A stretch of 64,000 nt of DNA, taken from NCBI GenBank assembly GCA_012861695.1, contig JAAOOA010000012.1, positions 3,495,770 through 3,559,769 on the forward strand. Direction: 5' to 3'. Under the pieces are notes generated by a model, which worked only from the letters and a program-made list of their open reading frames with translations, had not been told where the DNA came from and ran no database searches. Both the position numbers and the translations under genes were made by a program. The first letter of the stretch is position 1. Every line of letters starts with the position of its first letter. This document shows, one piece after another, positions 12,884-33,825 of this stretch. The DNA comes from Trematomus loennbergii. Taxonomy: Eukaryota; Chordata; Actinopteri; Perciformes; Nototheniidae.

Positions 12884-15800
12884 GATCAGTTGGCAACTTG
12901 TGTAAGCATGTGCAAAAGTGTGACATCCTTCTTTTTGAAAACAAATGCTCAGTCGCACACTGGTATCCTTGGTGACGACAGGACATCATTTAAATCACTT
13001 CCTCGTGAAAGGTCATCTTTTTACGCAGAGAATCCCCCACCACCATCCCTCTCTCCATGCCACACACCACCACCGACACTAACGCACAGCAGCTCACACA
13101 CCACCGCTGCATGCCGGAGTAATGTGGACACTGGTTTGGGAATGGATGACTGCGAGGAGGAGACAGGGGGGATGGAAGTGCGTGGGATGACAGAATAGGA
13201 TATGCACATGTTTAAAAAGAGAAAATGTGCTATTTTAGTCATATATCATGACATAACCCATCTGAGAGTCAGAGAGGACAGAATGAGAGTGCACTCATCC
13301 CTTTGTGATTACCAGACAGTGAAAAGTGACTGGCAGATGGTCAGACAGACAGACAGACAAAATATATACTAATATTGAAATAATTAGCTCTATGATGTTC
13401 ACATAAGACTGGAGGGGATGGGGGGGCTGTGTGTCTGCCTCTCAGTATCAAAGCCGTTAACGAGTCACAGGGCTGATCACAGGAGACAGCATGAATGGTC
13501 GGATCAATGAGTAGGAGAGGAGGAATATCAGAGATGAGGGAAGGTGGCGCGGAGAAGAAAGAGTCTTAGATCCAAAAACTATCCCTCTGATCAATAACAT
13601 ATTTCCATTGATCAACAGATAAGGATGCTGAAATCACAGCTTGAGATTTTTCTTTGTAGTTGAATACAGGTAAAATAAACAGATAGTACTGACAGAGGAT
13701 TAAAGTAGCCTAGGTAAATGTGGATAAAAAAGGATATTGATTTTGTTGTTGTTGAAAGCCTGAAGGTATCATTTTGAAGTTTGTTTTCATAATAAAACCT
13801 ATGATCTGTCTCCTATCATTTATTGATTCTGAATACACACAGCCTGTTCACTTTGCTGCCCCCTGGCAAAAGAAAAACAGTACGCACTGCTTTTTAGCAA
13901 ACTTCATTTAAATAGTTTGAAGAAGATTACAATACTACATACACAACATAACACATAATACACAAATCAGAAACATAATACATAAATCACATACATAAAT
14001 ACAAAGGAACAGGGCTGTTAAAGTGCAGAGGGCCAAAGTCCAGTATCAATTAAGGTATGAATTAGTCAAATTACAGACTAAGCACGTGCCATGGCAGTGT
14101 CTGGTTTTTATCGAGGCTTCTCCTTCTACTGAGGTACACAAGAACATTTCTTATTATCACTGTTTATTATGGTCTTGTTAATGACTTTAGTACATATAAT
14201 CTTCCCATACCACACAATACAAAGCTGCTTCACCCCCCAAAAATTGTTTTCTGCCTGTTTATTCGTTTACTTTTTAGCATGACTGTATTTGGTACAGTTA
14301 TACCGTGCCAAATTACCACTGTATCATTATTAAGCTGTAATATGCTGCGGGAAAAGTAGTAACACTTTTAATTTATCAGTTAATAAAATGTAATCTAATA
14401 GCAATAGCTCCTCTGTGTTTAGAGTAGATTGTAAGGCAAGGCTGCCATCTAGCGTCGGGGCGGTGCTATAACGCTCCGCATAAACAACCAAAATATATCG
14501 ACAAAATGGAGCCCGTCGCTCGGCCATGACAATGCAGGTCAGAGGGGCTGATACTGCTGCACAGATATAGCGGAAGAAAAACAAAATTGCGACATATTCT
14601 GTGGAAAATGTCAGCCGTGATTCATAGATAACAGAACACTAACAAGTGCTCGTTTTTAGGCCTGCTCCTTTGGGTTTGATATGCAGCTAAATAGTAATGT
14701 GTTACTATCAATATAGAAGGGATTGCAAAAAGTTTGAACCTTAAATTAAAAAAATATGTTCCCTTGCATATTTTAACACAAATGAAATGAATTTGTGGCA
14801 AAGAAAACATGCATTAACATCCACATTCAACTGTCAATGCTTGAGGACACAAACAAAGCTTAGAAAAATAAATAAAAGTAGACCTATTCATCAGACAGAC
14901 ACTTTCTCATGTCTGCTTCTGCCTGCCAGGCTTCTAACACATGCTAATGCTCGCAGCTTTGTGAACTAAATATGGAGCTCTCTTTAAGTGAAGCTGCTGA
15001 ATAGATTGGTAATATTTTGTGTGAGGTGAATGTGGGTCACGGCAGCACTCATGCTTGAGTTCGTGTAGAGTTAAAGGAGAATGTGTAGTGCCTAAAGGGG
15101 AATTAAGTGGAAAGATAGTGTCCTTCAGTGGGGTAGGCCTCTGCACTTCAACTTCCTCTCACATAAAAGGAACAGGCTTGAGTTGAGGCCTTATTACTTG
15201 ATTTTTTCAATGATTCATTCACTGCAAAGGTGAATTATTCTTTTAGGGTGGAGAAAGGGGAAGCTAAGTGTCCCAGGAGGACGTGTATACTTATTAGAAT
15301 AGTGTCCCAACCTGACTTTTTCCTGACCTGCCTTCTTCATGGATCTGTAGCAACATATTTGTGGGATAAATCCTGGTTGTTTGAATCTACAGCGAGTTTG
15401 GAGGATCAACAACTTCCACTGTTAAATTAGACAACGCTAAATGCCACGTTTAAGAATCTGTATCCCGCAGCAGCTGTGTCAAAGCAAGGTGGTCTACAGT
15501 TACATTGCAGTACAAGCATGTTTCATTTTGTCAGGTCACAGCTGCCATCTGAATCCTGTTTTATGTTTTGCATGTATTAAAGTTCTAATTTAAATTTCTG
15601 CATGCAGATTAACACCGAAAAGCTCTTACATTTGGTTAATAATGGAGTGCATTAAAATAGAACTAGAAGTGCAGTTTTAAAGCTACAATGTAGCATTACA
15701 ATTTAATTTTAAGATGATACATTTACTTACAAATCACAGGAGTTTAAATAAGAGCCTGAAGTGGACTTCAAAGGATTACCAAAGAAACCTTTTTTACTTT

Positions 15801-15907
15801 TTTATGGTCTATATTGTGTTGATTTTGAAACAAACTTCAATCGATTTGAATCTTTTGAAGAAAGAAGCTCAAGACAGATGATATCGAGGAAAATTCCCAG
15901 GACTCGT

Positions 15908-15913
15908 TTTTAT
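15908..15913 (-). terminator. Candidate polyadenylation signal (HMGN gene, minus strand)
   Basis: TTTATT on the plus strand, i.e. AATAAA on the minus strand, about 840 bp past the HMGN stop. This would give a 3'UTR of a length usual for HMGN messages. Other AT-rich alternatives exist closer in (for example near 16285), so the choice is tentative. Confidence 0.4.
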
Positions 15914-16746
15914 TAAGAGAATTTCAGAACATAAGAGAGGGACCAGACACCTGCATTTTGTCAGAGAGGGTTTCCAAATTCGATCGTTTAAAAAAACCAG
16001 AGTGTTTTAGAAAAGCTGACATGACAGCGTGGATGGAGCAGGAGCTGTTTCCGCACGCAGGGTCGTCTAGGAGACAGGTCGGAGGCCATCACTGTTCCCG
16101 GAATGTTTCACATGTTCGTCTTCCTCTTTCTTATGGACAACACGCTTCAACACGCTTTTTTTTTTTAAAACACAATTTCAATGAAAAAAAAAAAACAACA
16201 AAAAAGAAAACAGACAGAAGCAAAAGGGAACTCACTGCACATTAGAGGTCTAAAATAATCACCCACTTTAACATGGCTGAACCGTTAATAAAACATGGAT
16301 AAAAGGTTGAACTGTAGAGGGAGGAAGGTCTAATCTGTGGCGGGAGAAGAGGGAGGGTGAGGAGAGATCGGGAGAGGGAGGAGAAACACAGGAATACACA
16401 ACTCACGACATAGCCAATCCGGCAGGGACGCACTTTCTACACCAAACAAGCCTTCAACAATCATGAAATGCCATTTAAAAAAGATTTTAGTGTGTTCATC
16501 TTGCTTGCAGACACATGATATGACCACTGCAAATCTGCAAGGCGCTCCATAATCAGCTTTGCTTTTTGTGCTAAAAATCTGTACGGATACTTATAAAATC
16601 ATTGATAAAAATATTCCTCTGTTAACAATACGCCTTGGAGGGAAACCGTGTGAGAGACTTGGGGGGGGGCTGGCTGGCTGGCTGGGGGGTTCAGGGGATG
16701 GGAGAGGGGGGGGGCTTTTAGAGGAGGAGAAGTTTGGGCAGTGGTG
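15914..16746 (-). other. Probable 3'UTR of the HMGN gene
   Basis: Follows the TAG stop at 16747-16749 on the minus strand. Contains homopolymer and G-rich stretches (about 16662-16712 on the plus strand) and poly-A/T runs at 16157-16207. No ORF of note. Confidence 0.5.
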
Positions 16747-19024
16747 CTACTCGGACTTGGCCTCCTCCTTGGCCTCCTCGGGAGCTGCCTCCTCCTGTAA
16801 GACAGAACAAGTTTAAAACTTTAAGCCATTTCAAATCGTTACTGTTAGTGTCAGTATAAACTAACGGATGTTTTTCTGAGTACTCGTACCTCGTTGGTCT
16901 TGGCGTCTCCGTTCTCAGAGTGGTTTTCCTCGTTTGCCTCGGCCTCTGCGTTCTCCTTCGCCTTCTTGGTCTTCTTGTCCTCCTTCTTATCGTTCACAGC
17001 CTTTTCTTTCTGCAGGGGCAACAAGGTTAGCAGGCTGGATATTCACACATATACATTTAAACACCATCCGTGTCTTCTTTTTTTATATACATGTTAATTC
17101 CGGATCAAGGCTAGCATCTCTTACCTTTGCTGCCTTCTTAACCTTTGGTTCCACCTTGGGAGCGTTCGGTCTCTGTGATGGAGAAGAAAGGAAAAGGGAT
17201 CAAGTAATGGCTACACATTCTTTGCAAAAGAATATTTTTTAAGATACTAGAAGACTTAGGCTACCATGACACTTAACTTTTTGGGGGATGAATATGAATA
17301 TAGGTATAAAATATTCCCTTTAAATGCAGACACTGTTGACTGATCCTAACTGCGTTCATTAGGGAACTTATGCAATGTCAAGTTCCTAAAAGTAATTAGT
17401 CTGAGGATTATACACAATATTGGTGTTTAGTATGTACTCTAACAGCCCTGTAAGTTTTACTACCAAAATAACTTTCTAAATTATGTTTAATTTGAATAAT
17501 AAAGCATTATTTTAGCTCTAAGGGACTTCTGATCACTTTATTTCTACCTCATTAACGACTTACATACTCATGACTAATTATTTGGCTTAATTATGTAAAA
17601 ATTGCATATTCTTTTATTTTGGTATGGGTAGGAATCAAAATTGTGCACGTTATGAAAAGAAAGCCATTGCTTTAGCTGTTTTTGATTATTTTAGGGCAAA
17701 ATACAAATGTTTTACTCATTTTGAGCATTTTCCCTGAATACCATGTTTTTTAACTGAATTTGTTCATGTAAATTAGTTAGTTGACTTTGTATGAGTGCCT
17801 TCTTACCGCTGATAGCCGAGCTGATCTCCTCTGAGGCTGAAACAGAACAAAGACGGTTATTATGGATCTTTTATTGTGACTTTGACTGTATTCAGGAAAC
17901 ACACATTTAAATGCAATACTAGTGCTTTATTCCTGATAATGCCCCCCCAATTACCAAATAATAATACAAATTCAATTTTAATCACATGTATGAGGTTTTA
18001 CTTAGGTGCACCCCTTCTTACCTCATCCCTCTCGCCTCCGTCTGTTACCGCTGCCTGAAAAACACAAATACAACAGGTTAAAATCAAATACAAATTAAAT
18101 AGCATTATTATGGCAACAAATGGTGTTTAAACTAACAAGAAACAGTTGTTAAAGACTTTAGGCACATATTGCCGATAATTACAGAGCTGCCGAAAAAACT
18201 TTTTGGTTTCATGCGAAAACAAAATGTTATGTGAAATATAGGTCATTTTAAAGGCTTACAGCCCATAAATGTGGAGGTAATGCATGATTTCAGTATTGTG
18301 CTATGAGAGCTCAGCCATGTGTGTCTCTTGAGCCATATTTTGAGGGCCCAGGCCCTGTTTCTCCCTCTCTCTCCCCCATCTCTTTCTCTCATTCAATGCA
18401 TGAAGCTCAGATTTGAAAGCTGGCGCGGGAGTCTTTGAGAAGGGGGAGGGACCTGCTCGCGGCTCACGCGCGCCCCCTCGCGACAGAGCCACGTCATTGC
18501 AGCCATTTGGGACCATGAACAAAGAGAGAAAATATACAATTTTATCGAAACGCGACGGCGAGTGTTTGTTTTTGCGGCCAAAATGCAAAGTAAAGGCACT
18601 AAAGCATTTTCTGGTGCCACTTTTCGCCGGTTTGGTGGCGAATTGGCGATAAGTGAAGCGTTTGTTCTCGGTAGGTCGGCGACGAAGGTGGACAAGAGCT
18701 GCAAAGCATGGCTGCTGCTTGTGCTTTAACTGCATGGAGACCGAAAGAGACTTCTGACTCCCCAAAGGACAGCGGTTCTAACGAGAATACGCGTTTTAAA
18801 GGCCGGGTCCGAGCGGGAAAATATTCATTCTAACGCATAAAAAATTTACATTATATCTAGAAAATAGGCAAAAATTACCAGCGAGCAAAACGGATATACA
18901 TTACGTTATAATTAAGTAATGTCTCAGAGGGCTGTCTTCATAATCGTTTGCAATGCCTTAAAAGCTGATATGCCTCTCAAACTATTTTTATTATTTTCAG
19001 AATACGTACCTTTCTCTTGGGCAT
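16747..19024 (-). CDS. HMGN family nucleosome-binding protein, six exons, 97 aa
   Basis: Small unfolded nuclear proteins that bind nucleosome cores and loosen chromatin by countering linker histone. Exons (minus strand): 19024-19010, 18054-18022, 17836-17807, 17172-17125, 17009-16890, 16794-16747; all have GT/AG borders and phase 0. The protein begins MPKRKAAVTDGGERDE (nuclear signal PKRK). Exon 3 carries the invariant nucleosome-binding core PQRRSARLSA (about residues 17-26), exon 4 RPNAPKVEPKVKKAAK, and exons 5-6 a Lys/Glu-rich acidic chromatin-unfolding tail ending EEAKSE. The six-exon structure with a tiny first exon is the family standard. It is head-to-head with sh3bgrl, as HMGN5 is with SH3BGRL in mammals, but it lacks the long HMGN5 tail. 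Exact orthologue name not assigned. Confidence 0.95.
18420..18690. promoter_or_regulatory. CpG-rich segment in HMGN intron 1
   Basis: A GC- and CpG-dense patch (GCGCGGG, CTCGCGGCTCACGCGCG, CCCTCGCGAC, AAACGCGACGGCGAG) inside otherwise AT-rich intronic DNA about 330-600 bp downstream of the HMGN start codon. It contains a CGCCATT/GCCATTT-type word on both strands. It is either the 3' edge of the gene's CpG-island promoter or a second promoter; sequence alone does not decide. Confidence 0.5.
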
Positions 19025-20247
19025 GTTGATCTCTTGGAGGTTTTCTTACAAATACAACTAAAAACTGTTTTTCTCAGTGGGTTCAGTGCATGTGAAGACG
19101 AGTGTCTCCCTTATGCTCGGCAGTGTAGTAAACACACTGGAAAAGAGAGGCGAGTGGTTGAATGGGGGGAGGGGTGCGGCTAAGGGCATGATTGATAGGC
19201 TCTCAGCCAATCAAGTGACGCCATTCGGGGCTGCAGAAGCAGAACACTTGGAATTTTGGAGCCGGCGATGTTCTGAGGTCTGCGCGAATGGCTTCTTGCA
19301 GGGAGAGAAGGGAGGAAGCCTGCAAGAATTAAAGGACATATTGCCACCATACGATTCAATTACAGTAAGAAAAGAGGCCTGGCAGAGAACCTGTCCGCCC
19401 CGCCATACAGGCCCCCTCGGCAGGCAACATGCCCCAGTGTAAGCCATTCATCCCCGCTGGCTTATCTTAAAACTACCCCTCACATCTGCTGTGGTCAGCG
19501 AGGAGAAAATTCACCTCAAATTCACTTGGTGTTTGAGTCCAATATGGCGCCCACTCCTCTTCGACACATTTTTTTTTGTTTGTCAGTCGGCTTTCCTAAA
19601 TTCGTTTCAGAGAAAAGCCTCGCGACGTCTGCCCGTGACGCCTGCAGGGGGCCCACAAAGCCCGTCTAATGTTATGGCTGCTCGAGAAGGACCTTAAAAA
19701 GGCTGTGCTGCTACACTAAGCACCCAGAAAGTGCTCAAAATCACTGCAGATTTCATGTTGTTATTGACATAACATCCACCTATTAACACGACTTAATAGA
19801 ACACGTGCAACTGGGCACACGTGCACGGTTAAAAATGGGACAATAGCCAATAATGTCTGGCTTGCAGACAATGGGGTCGGTGCTGAAATATTCAGACAAT
19901 ATAACCCTGTTGTCTTGCCATAATGATAGGCCCGTTGCCCCCCTGCGTGTGCGTGAACGTGTCTCGGAGTGTGTGTTCTCGCTCCACAGAGAGAGAGAGG
20001 GAAGGGGGGGGAGGCACAGTAGAGGCGGAGGAGGAATGCGAAGCTCCATCCAGTGCTGAGACCAGGAGCATTTGCGCAGATAGTCTGCGCTGCCTTCATC
20101 AGACACACAGCATTTTACACGGGGAAGTTTGTTGTTGTTATTTTTTTGTCCCCGCTGTCGATCAATCCGCCTGCAAAGTTTCTGCGAGGAGCAGGAGCAA
20201 CCAACCGCTGCTAACCGGACTCGTGTCAGCAGCACCAGGGATTTACC
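19025..20247. promoter_or_regulatory. Divergent promoter region between HMGN gene and sh3bgrl
   Basis: About 1.2 kb separates the two start codons, which face away from each other. CCAAT boxes are visible at 19207-19211 (about 185 bp from the HMGN ATG) and 19847-19851 (about 400 bp from the sh3bgrl ATG). CpG content is raised, and a GA-rich block (19990-20040) precedes sh3bgrl. HMGN and SH3BGR-family genes are head-to-head in several vertebrate paralogous loci, so shared regulation is plausible but not shown. Confidence 0.55.
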
Positions 20248-29165
<8,918 letters not shown>

Positions 29166-29985
29166 CAGCTTTGCGTGGTTTCTACCTGAGACCTGAACCC
29201 AGACCTGGACCTGGAACTGACCCAGGACAAAAAAGAAGAAGCAACATTTAAATCGGCGTATAAAAATGTGGACTGTTTTGATCTATTTCACTGTTTTTTT
29301 CTATTAATCTGTGTTCAGCTGTGCCTTATCAGTTTGTAGTGAGAGGAGGTACTAAAGCAGAGCATTGTGGGTATCTACAAACCACTCTGCTTCCTACAGT
29401 TTAACTCAGCCTGTTAAGCCTATTGGCCTAATGACATGTCAATCAACCATAAGCTTGAAGATGTAGCTTAATTTTTTAAGAACACATCATTAGACACAAC
29501 AAAATGTACACACTTTCAAAATTGTAACACAGATTCATAATTTGGACAACAAATAAATCACCCATAAAACATTTCCTAACTTATTTCACCCAACTAGTTA
29601 GAATAATTAGAATAAATTGTATCTGTTGACGTTGAGTGAGATGCTCCTGCCAATCACATCATCGCCAAACCTGCAGCACCTTCTGTAAAAGTGATCCTAT
29701 ACAATCCTAATCTCTCTTTTTTATTTACATTATAATGTCTTAATGCTGTTTTAAAAGCAGACTTTTTTCTACAAGATGATGTTTGTTTGCAAATTATGCC
29801 AAAATTACAAGTCTGCATAAACAGAAGGATGTGAAGCTGAGTTGTTTTGTTTAATTTGTTGTAATGGTTTTTAGGGCAGTTGGATAGCTTTTGTTATGCT
29901 ATAAGCATCCTGTGTTACCTTGTGTTGGTAGTCCCTGTTTTTCATTATGTTCTCTAAAATAAAATAAAATAAGACTTCAAATGAA
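29166..29985 (+). other. Probable 3'UTR of sh3bgrl
   Basis: Non-coding sequence after the TAG stop. AATAAA is at 29958-29963, repeated as AATAAAATAAAATAA, with an earlier AATAAA at 29551. The downstream sequence is T/G-rich. Confidence 0.55.
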
Positions 29986-31907
29986 AAGCCTGACTTTTGG
30001 TACTCTGTAGTGGTTGTGATGAAATGAGTTTTAAGCCTTTGTGTAACACTGATTTTATGTAGGAACATATTTTGACTTAAATTTGGGTTGACTTTGTGTG
30101 CTGGCATTCAAGTATTTGCTATGCCAGATTGTATTGTTTTAGAAGGAAAAACACTGTAAGAGAAAGCAGGATTAGTTTTGAAGAAGTCATCGCTCATTGA
30201 GTTAATTCTATGTTTGTTTAGTTGCAACACTTTACAGATATTCCCCGGAATGTCTTCTCACTGCTTCTCAGCAGTTTTTATGTCTGTGTATTTTTTTTTA
30301 ATAACTTCCCCATTTGAATATGTTTTATTATTACTCAATCACATTATAGGTCAAATGTTGTGGTTTAACTACAGTACATTTTTGTGATTTCATACTTAAC
30401 ATGAGCTAATTAAATATTCAAGAATACGATTGCAATACAACGCGTACCTTCAAACTGATATCAGATCATTCATGTATGTTGACCTTTCTTTGGTTATCCA
30501 TTTGCAAAATAATGGTTTTAAACATCAGAGCCTGGATTCCAGTGTTGTGGTACTAACTTGTATTGCATTTATATGTATTGCATTTATTGATTTTTAATCC
30601 AGGTTTTGTAGATGCAAATATGCCTACGCTTACCGTAACCAGCACCAGCAACGGAAAAAGGGTCCAATGAGACTTTTTTCACCCCCAATTTGAGGTCTTA
30701 TGGGTATTTAAGTCAGGTATTATGGTCACAATCAACTATTAAGATCACTTTCTCTGGTGTTATTTACAATTGCACACGGTCCCGAAATACACCCATGCTC
30801 AAATCAGGACTATAGACGTGCACTAACGGAGAATGGCAGAGCGAAAAGGCTGCCAGTGTACCGCCACTTGGGAGCAGTTGGGGGTTGATGCCTTGCTCAA
30901 GGGCAGTGGCCAGAAACAATCTGGCGCCTCTCCATCTACCAGCTACCACACTCTGTATTTTGATCCAATCTGGACTCGAACCGGCGACCCTTTAGTTACC
31001 AAGCATAGTCCCTGCAGACACTGCAGCCCTTTTTCTTCATCTGTAATTCATATGAAATTAAAGTACTCCGACATCCACATTCATTTTATTATGAATTGTG
31101 TGTAAAGTTTGAATGTGCCATTCATTTAAATTCTTTGTCTAACCCTACTAAAATACAATTTTTCTGAGTGAAAATCACAACAGTCTGTATCAACAGGAGT
31201 CATGATGCTTCGTTGGCAGCCCTTTGTCCTTAATGCTTAATGCAGAAGAGTCTGTTTGAGGCCAAAGAGGGATTTGCTTTCCAAACTTCTCAGCTGGTTT
31301 CATTTAAACAGTCCAATATCTGTCAAAAAAGTTGTATTGTTGTGTGTAGCAGAACATTTATTTTTCTATCCTTACTATTTGAATGCTATCACGACCCCAC
31401 AGATGTACTCTTCAAAGGGTTCCAACCCCAATGTTGGAAAAGCCATTTTAGTTTACATAAAGTAACTCCAACTTGACAATTCTCCCACTGTAACATGCTA
31501 CATTAACACCAGTATAAACAATGCATTAATGTAATACATTATAATATATAAGTCACTAGTTAGAATACTTTAAATGCCTTCAGAAATACGTCCTCACATT
31601 CACTGGGACGGCTTTCTCATAATGGAGTATTTGTAGATGTTGTGTTGTTTCTTCGACTTCTGCCCGTTTGTTCACAATATAAGTTCTCTCAGAGAGTCCA
31701 TAGTATGCTGTTCTCCTTTCTTTAACCTGTGATTTTCAGTTACAGATTAATAAAGGAAGTATGTGGGTGGAGGCACCAGTTCTCAGTTGCAGAAGTGAAA
31801 CAAGCTAGTAGAACATTACATTTGCCATTTGTACTTAAGACTGACAACCATAAGGAGCAACGGCGGGTAGAAAGAGACAGAAAATAAGAGGACAGTCGCT
31901 CTGTGTC
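29986..31907. other. Intergenic region between sh3bgrl and tasl
   Basis: AT-rich DNA with one recognisable repeat, a retroposon remnant around 30826-31030. The last part (about 31740-31907) is probably tasl promoter or 5'UTR. No additional gene seen. Confidence 0.55.
30826..31030. repeat. tRNA-related SINE/LINE-tail remnant
   Basis: Contains GATGCCTTGCTCAAGGGCA and GGACTCGAACCGGCGACCCT. The latter resembles the reverse complement of a tRNA B box (GGTTCGAGTCC), as in fish tRNA-derived retroposons. Related segments with the same word order occur at 38290-38416 and 46435-46650, so the family is repeated within this window. Confidence 0.55.
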
Positions 31908-33407
31908 ATGTTGGCAGAAGGTTTTCTCAGAGTGCTGCATTACAAGGAGGAGAAAAAGTCTGCCTCCAAGAAACAGAGATCACAGACTCCCTGTACGGAT
32001 TCCTTCAGAAGCTGTATTCTCTCTGAGTCAATCTCCACAGACCTACAGGCAGAGTCAGCAGAAACAGGTAAACAGCCTCATTACAAACATACAAACTATC
32101 TAATGTAGTGTTACGTGTAACTGTTTATAATGTGAGTGGTGTACTGGTGTTAACTTCACACAATCTACTTTACTTGCTTCCCTTTTACAAAAATGCCCTT
32201 CATTTGTCAGATATATTCTTGCTAATGCTTTCATGCTAAATAGCAAATAAGTCACACTAAACCATGAAATTAAATTGTATGGAAGCCATAAACGGACATT
32301 TAATTCTTTTCACATCTTATATTTTTTTATTTCTAAGTAATGTGTTATTTCCCTGATTCAGGATAATTTTCTTAAAATAATTTCCAGCCATGATAAAAAA
32401 TATGTTTCACAGATTCATTGTGAGCCCAAGGCGTATATCTTACATTTTATATTTCGAGATAATAAAGAAAATAACTAGTGTTCTAGAGAAAACCAATAAA
32501 ACTTGTTGTCACGGGAAATTGAGGAAATAAAATATTTGAACTTTTACCGTTACCTGTCATTTTGGGAAACAAAATGTACAGATGCAAACATGTATAACTT
32601 GTGAGCTAGAAAAAACGAATACAAGGAACTTGCTATAACAGGTAATCGGATGTAGTAAAGATTTGAAACATGGCCGCTTTTGGCTTCCATAGCATACCCA
32701 AATAACCATTTTACTTCCTTTGGTCAGCTCTAAACCAGGATGAACTAGATCCCAACCAATTCCAGGGCCTGAAAGTGTTGCCTCAAGGACCTGCAGGCCT
32801 ATCAATCCCTGGGTGTCCCCCTGTCCTCTATCTGGGCCATGACCTCACATTGGGCTTACAGGACTGTAGCCTCCTGGAGCAGTACCCAGACTTGCAGGTG
32901 GCCGACAGCGGTCGCATCTCCTACATGACGCGCACTATCCCCCAGCACAAGGAAGACTCCTGGCAATACCAAAGATGCGCAGCCCAACAGGGGCCACAAG
33001 GCAACCACCATGCCTCCATACCAGACCAGGGGTATCTGGTCATGGGGGCCAACAGTGTGAACATCAGCATGGATCTGCCCGGGTCAGGGTTGGAGCCGAT
33101 GTCTAACTCGCTGCTGAACGGGCTTCTGGAGAAACAGCTGGAGGAGGTGTACATGCAGCATCTGACTGACAACTTGGCTCGATGTCACTCCCACCTGGGG
33201 AACAGCCTCCTGCACGGCCTGGTTCCTCTGCCTGGGACCCAGCCTCAGGGCCCGGACTCACTGGAGGCCAGTCTGGAGCAGGGGTCAGGAGGGGACGGCG
33301 GCAAGAAGATTAGTTATCTGAACACTCAGAACTTAAATCCCTGCTCGTCCAACTTCAGCTCCCCGGTGCTGAGGATTTCAGAAGCTGACAGTACTTATCT
33401 GCAATGA
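31908..33407 (+). CDS. tasl: TASL (CXorf21 homologue), TLR adaptor interacting with SLC15A4, two exons, 279 aa
   Basis: TASL binds the endolysosomal transporter SLC15A4 and recruits IRF5 after TLR7/8/9 signalling. Exons: 31908-32067 (53 codons plus 1 nt) and 32728-33407; GT/AG borders and phase agree. The N-terminus MLAEGFLRVLHY parallels human MLSEGYLSGLEY, the segment that inserts into SLC15A4. The conserved helix NSLLNGLLEKQLEEVYMQ parallels human LNEYLEQKVVELYKQ. The C-terminus has SSPVLRISEAD, an intact pLxIS motif (L268-R-I-S271; the Ser codon is at 33378-33380), the phospho-site family that docks IRFs. Length is close to human (301 aa). The middle is poorly conserved, usual for this protein. 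Upstream in-frame start chosen because it gives the conserved N-terminus. Confidence 0.9.
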
Positions 33408-33825
33408 ATCACTCCTGCAAAAGAATGAAATGTGACGCTCCACTGGGCTTTTTTGCTTGTCTTACCTCCAAGTTTACATATACCCAAATGCAACTAAAAC
33501 ATGACAAACAAGTGCAGTTCAGTTAATCAGTGCATGCTTTTATTTTGGTTTACCTTTGTTTACTTGCTTGATCAAATATGCCTCAAATGTACCTGCTCTC
33601 ATGTGCCATCTGCTGTCAGCTTTGAAGAACTGCAGCATCCTACTTTTCCATGATACACATTGGAATTTATTGACATATAAGAGGGCGTGTGTATTTCGTT
33701 TTTTAAGGCAAAGTCTAATCCAGTGATATATTTAGATTTACAACGCACATTGAATTTGCCTTGTAAATATTGATCTAGAGAAATAAAACTAGTTACCAGT
33801 TTGCAAATAATAAATTGTGTCTAAT
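33408..33825 (+). other. Probable 3'UTR of tasl
   Basis: AT-rich sequence after TGA with AATAAA at 33782-33787 and AATAATAAA at about 33805. Confidence 0.55.

Noticed and set aside
16559..17242. Plus-strand ORFs over the HMGN exons
   Set aside because: Antisense shadows of the minus-strand HMGN coding sequence.
18301..18765. 154-codon minus-strand ORF in HMGN intron 1
   Set aside because: Lies in the CpG-rich intron, no domain, no splice context, and a competing overlapping ORF on each strand.
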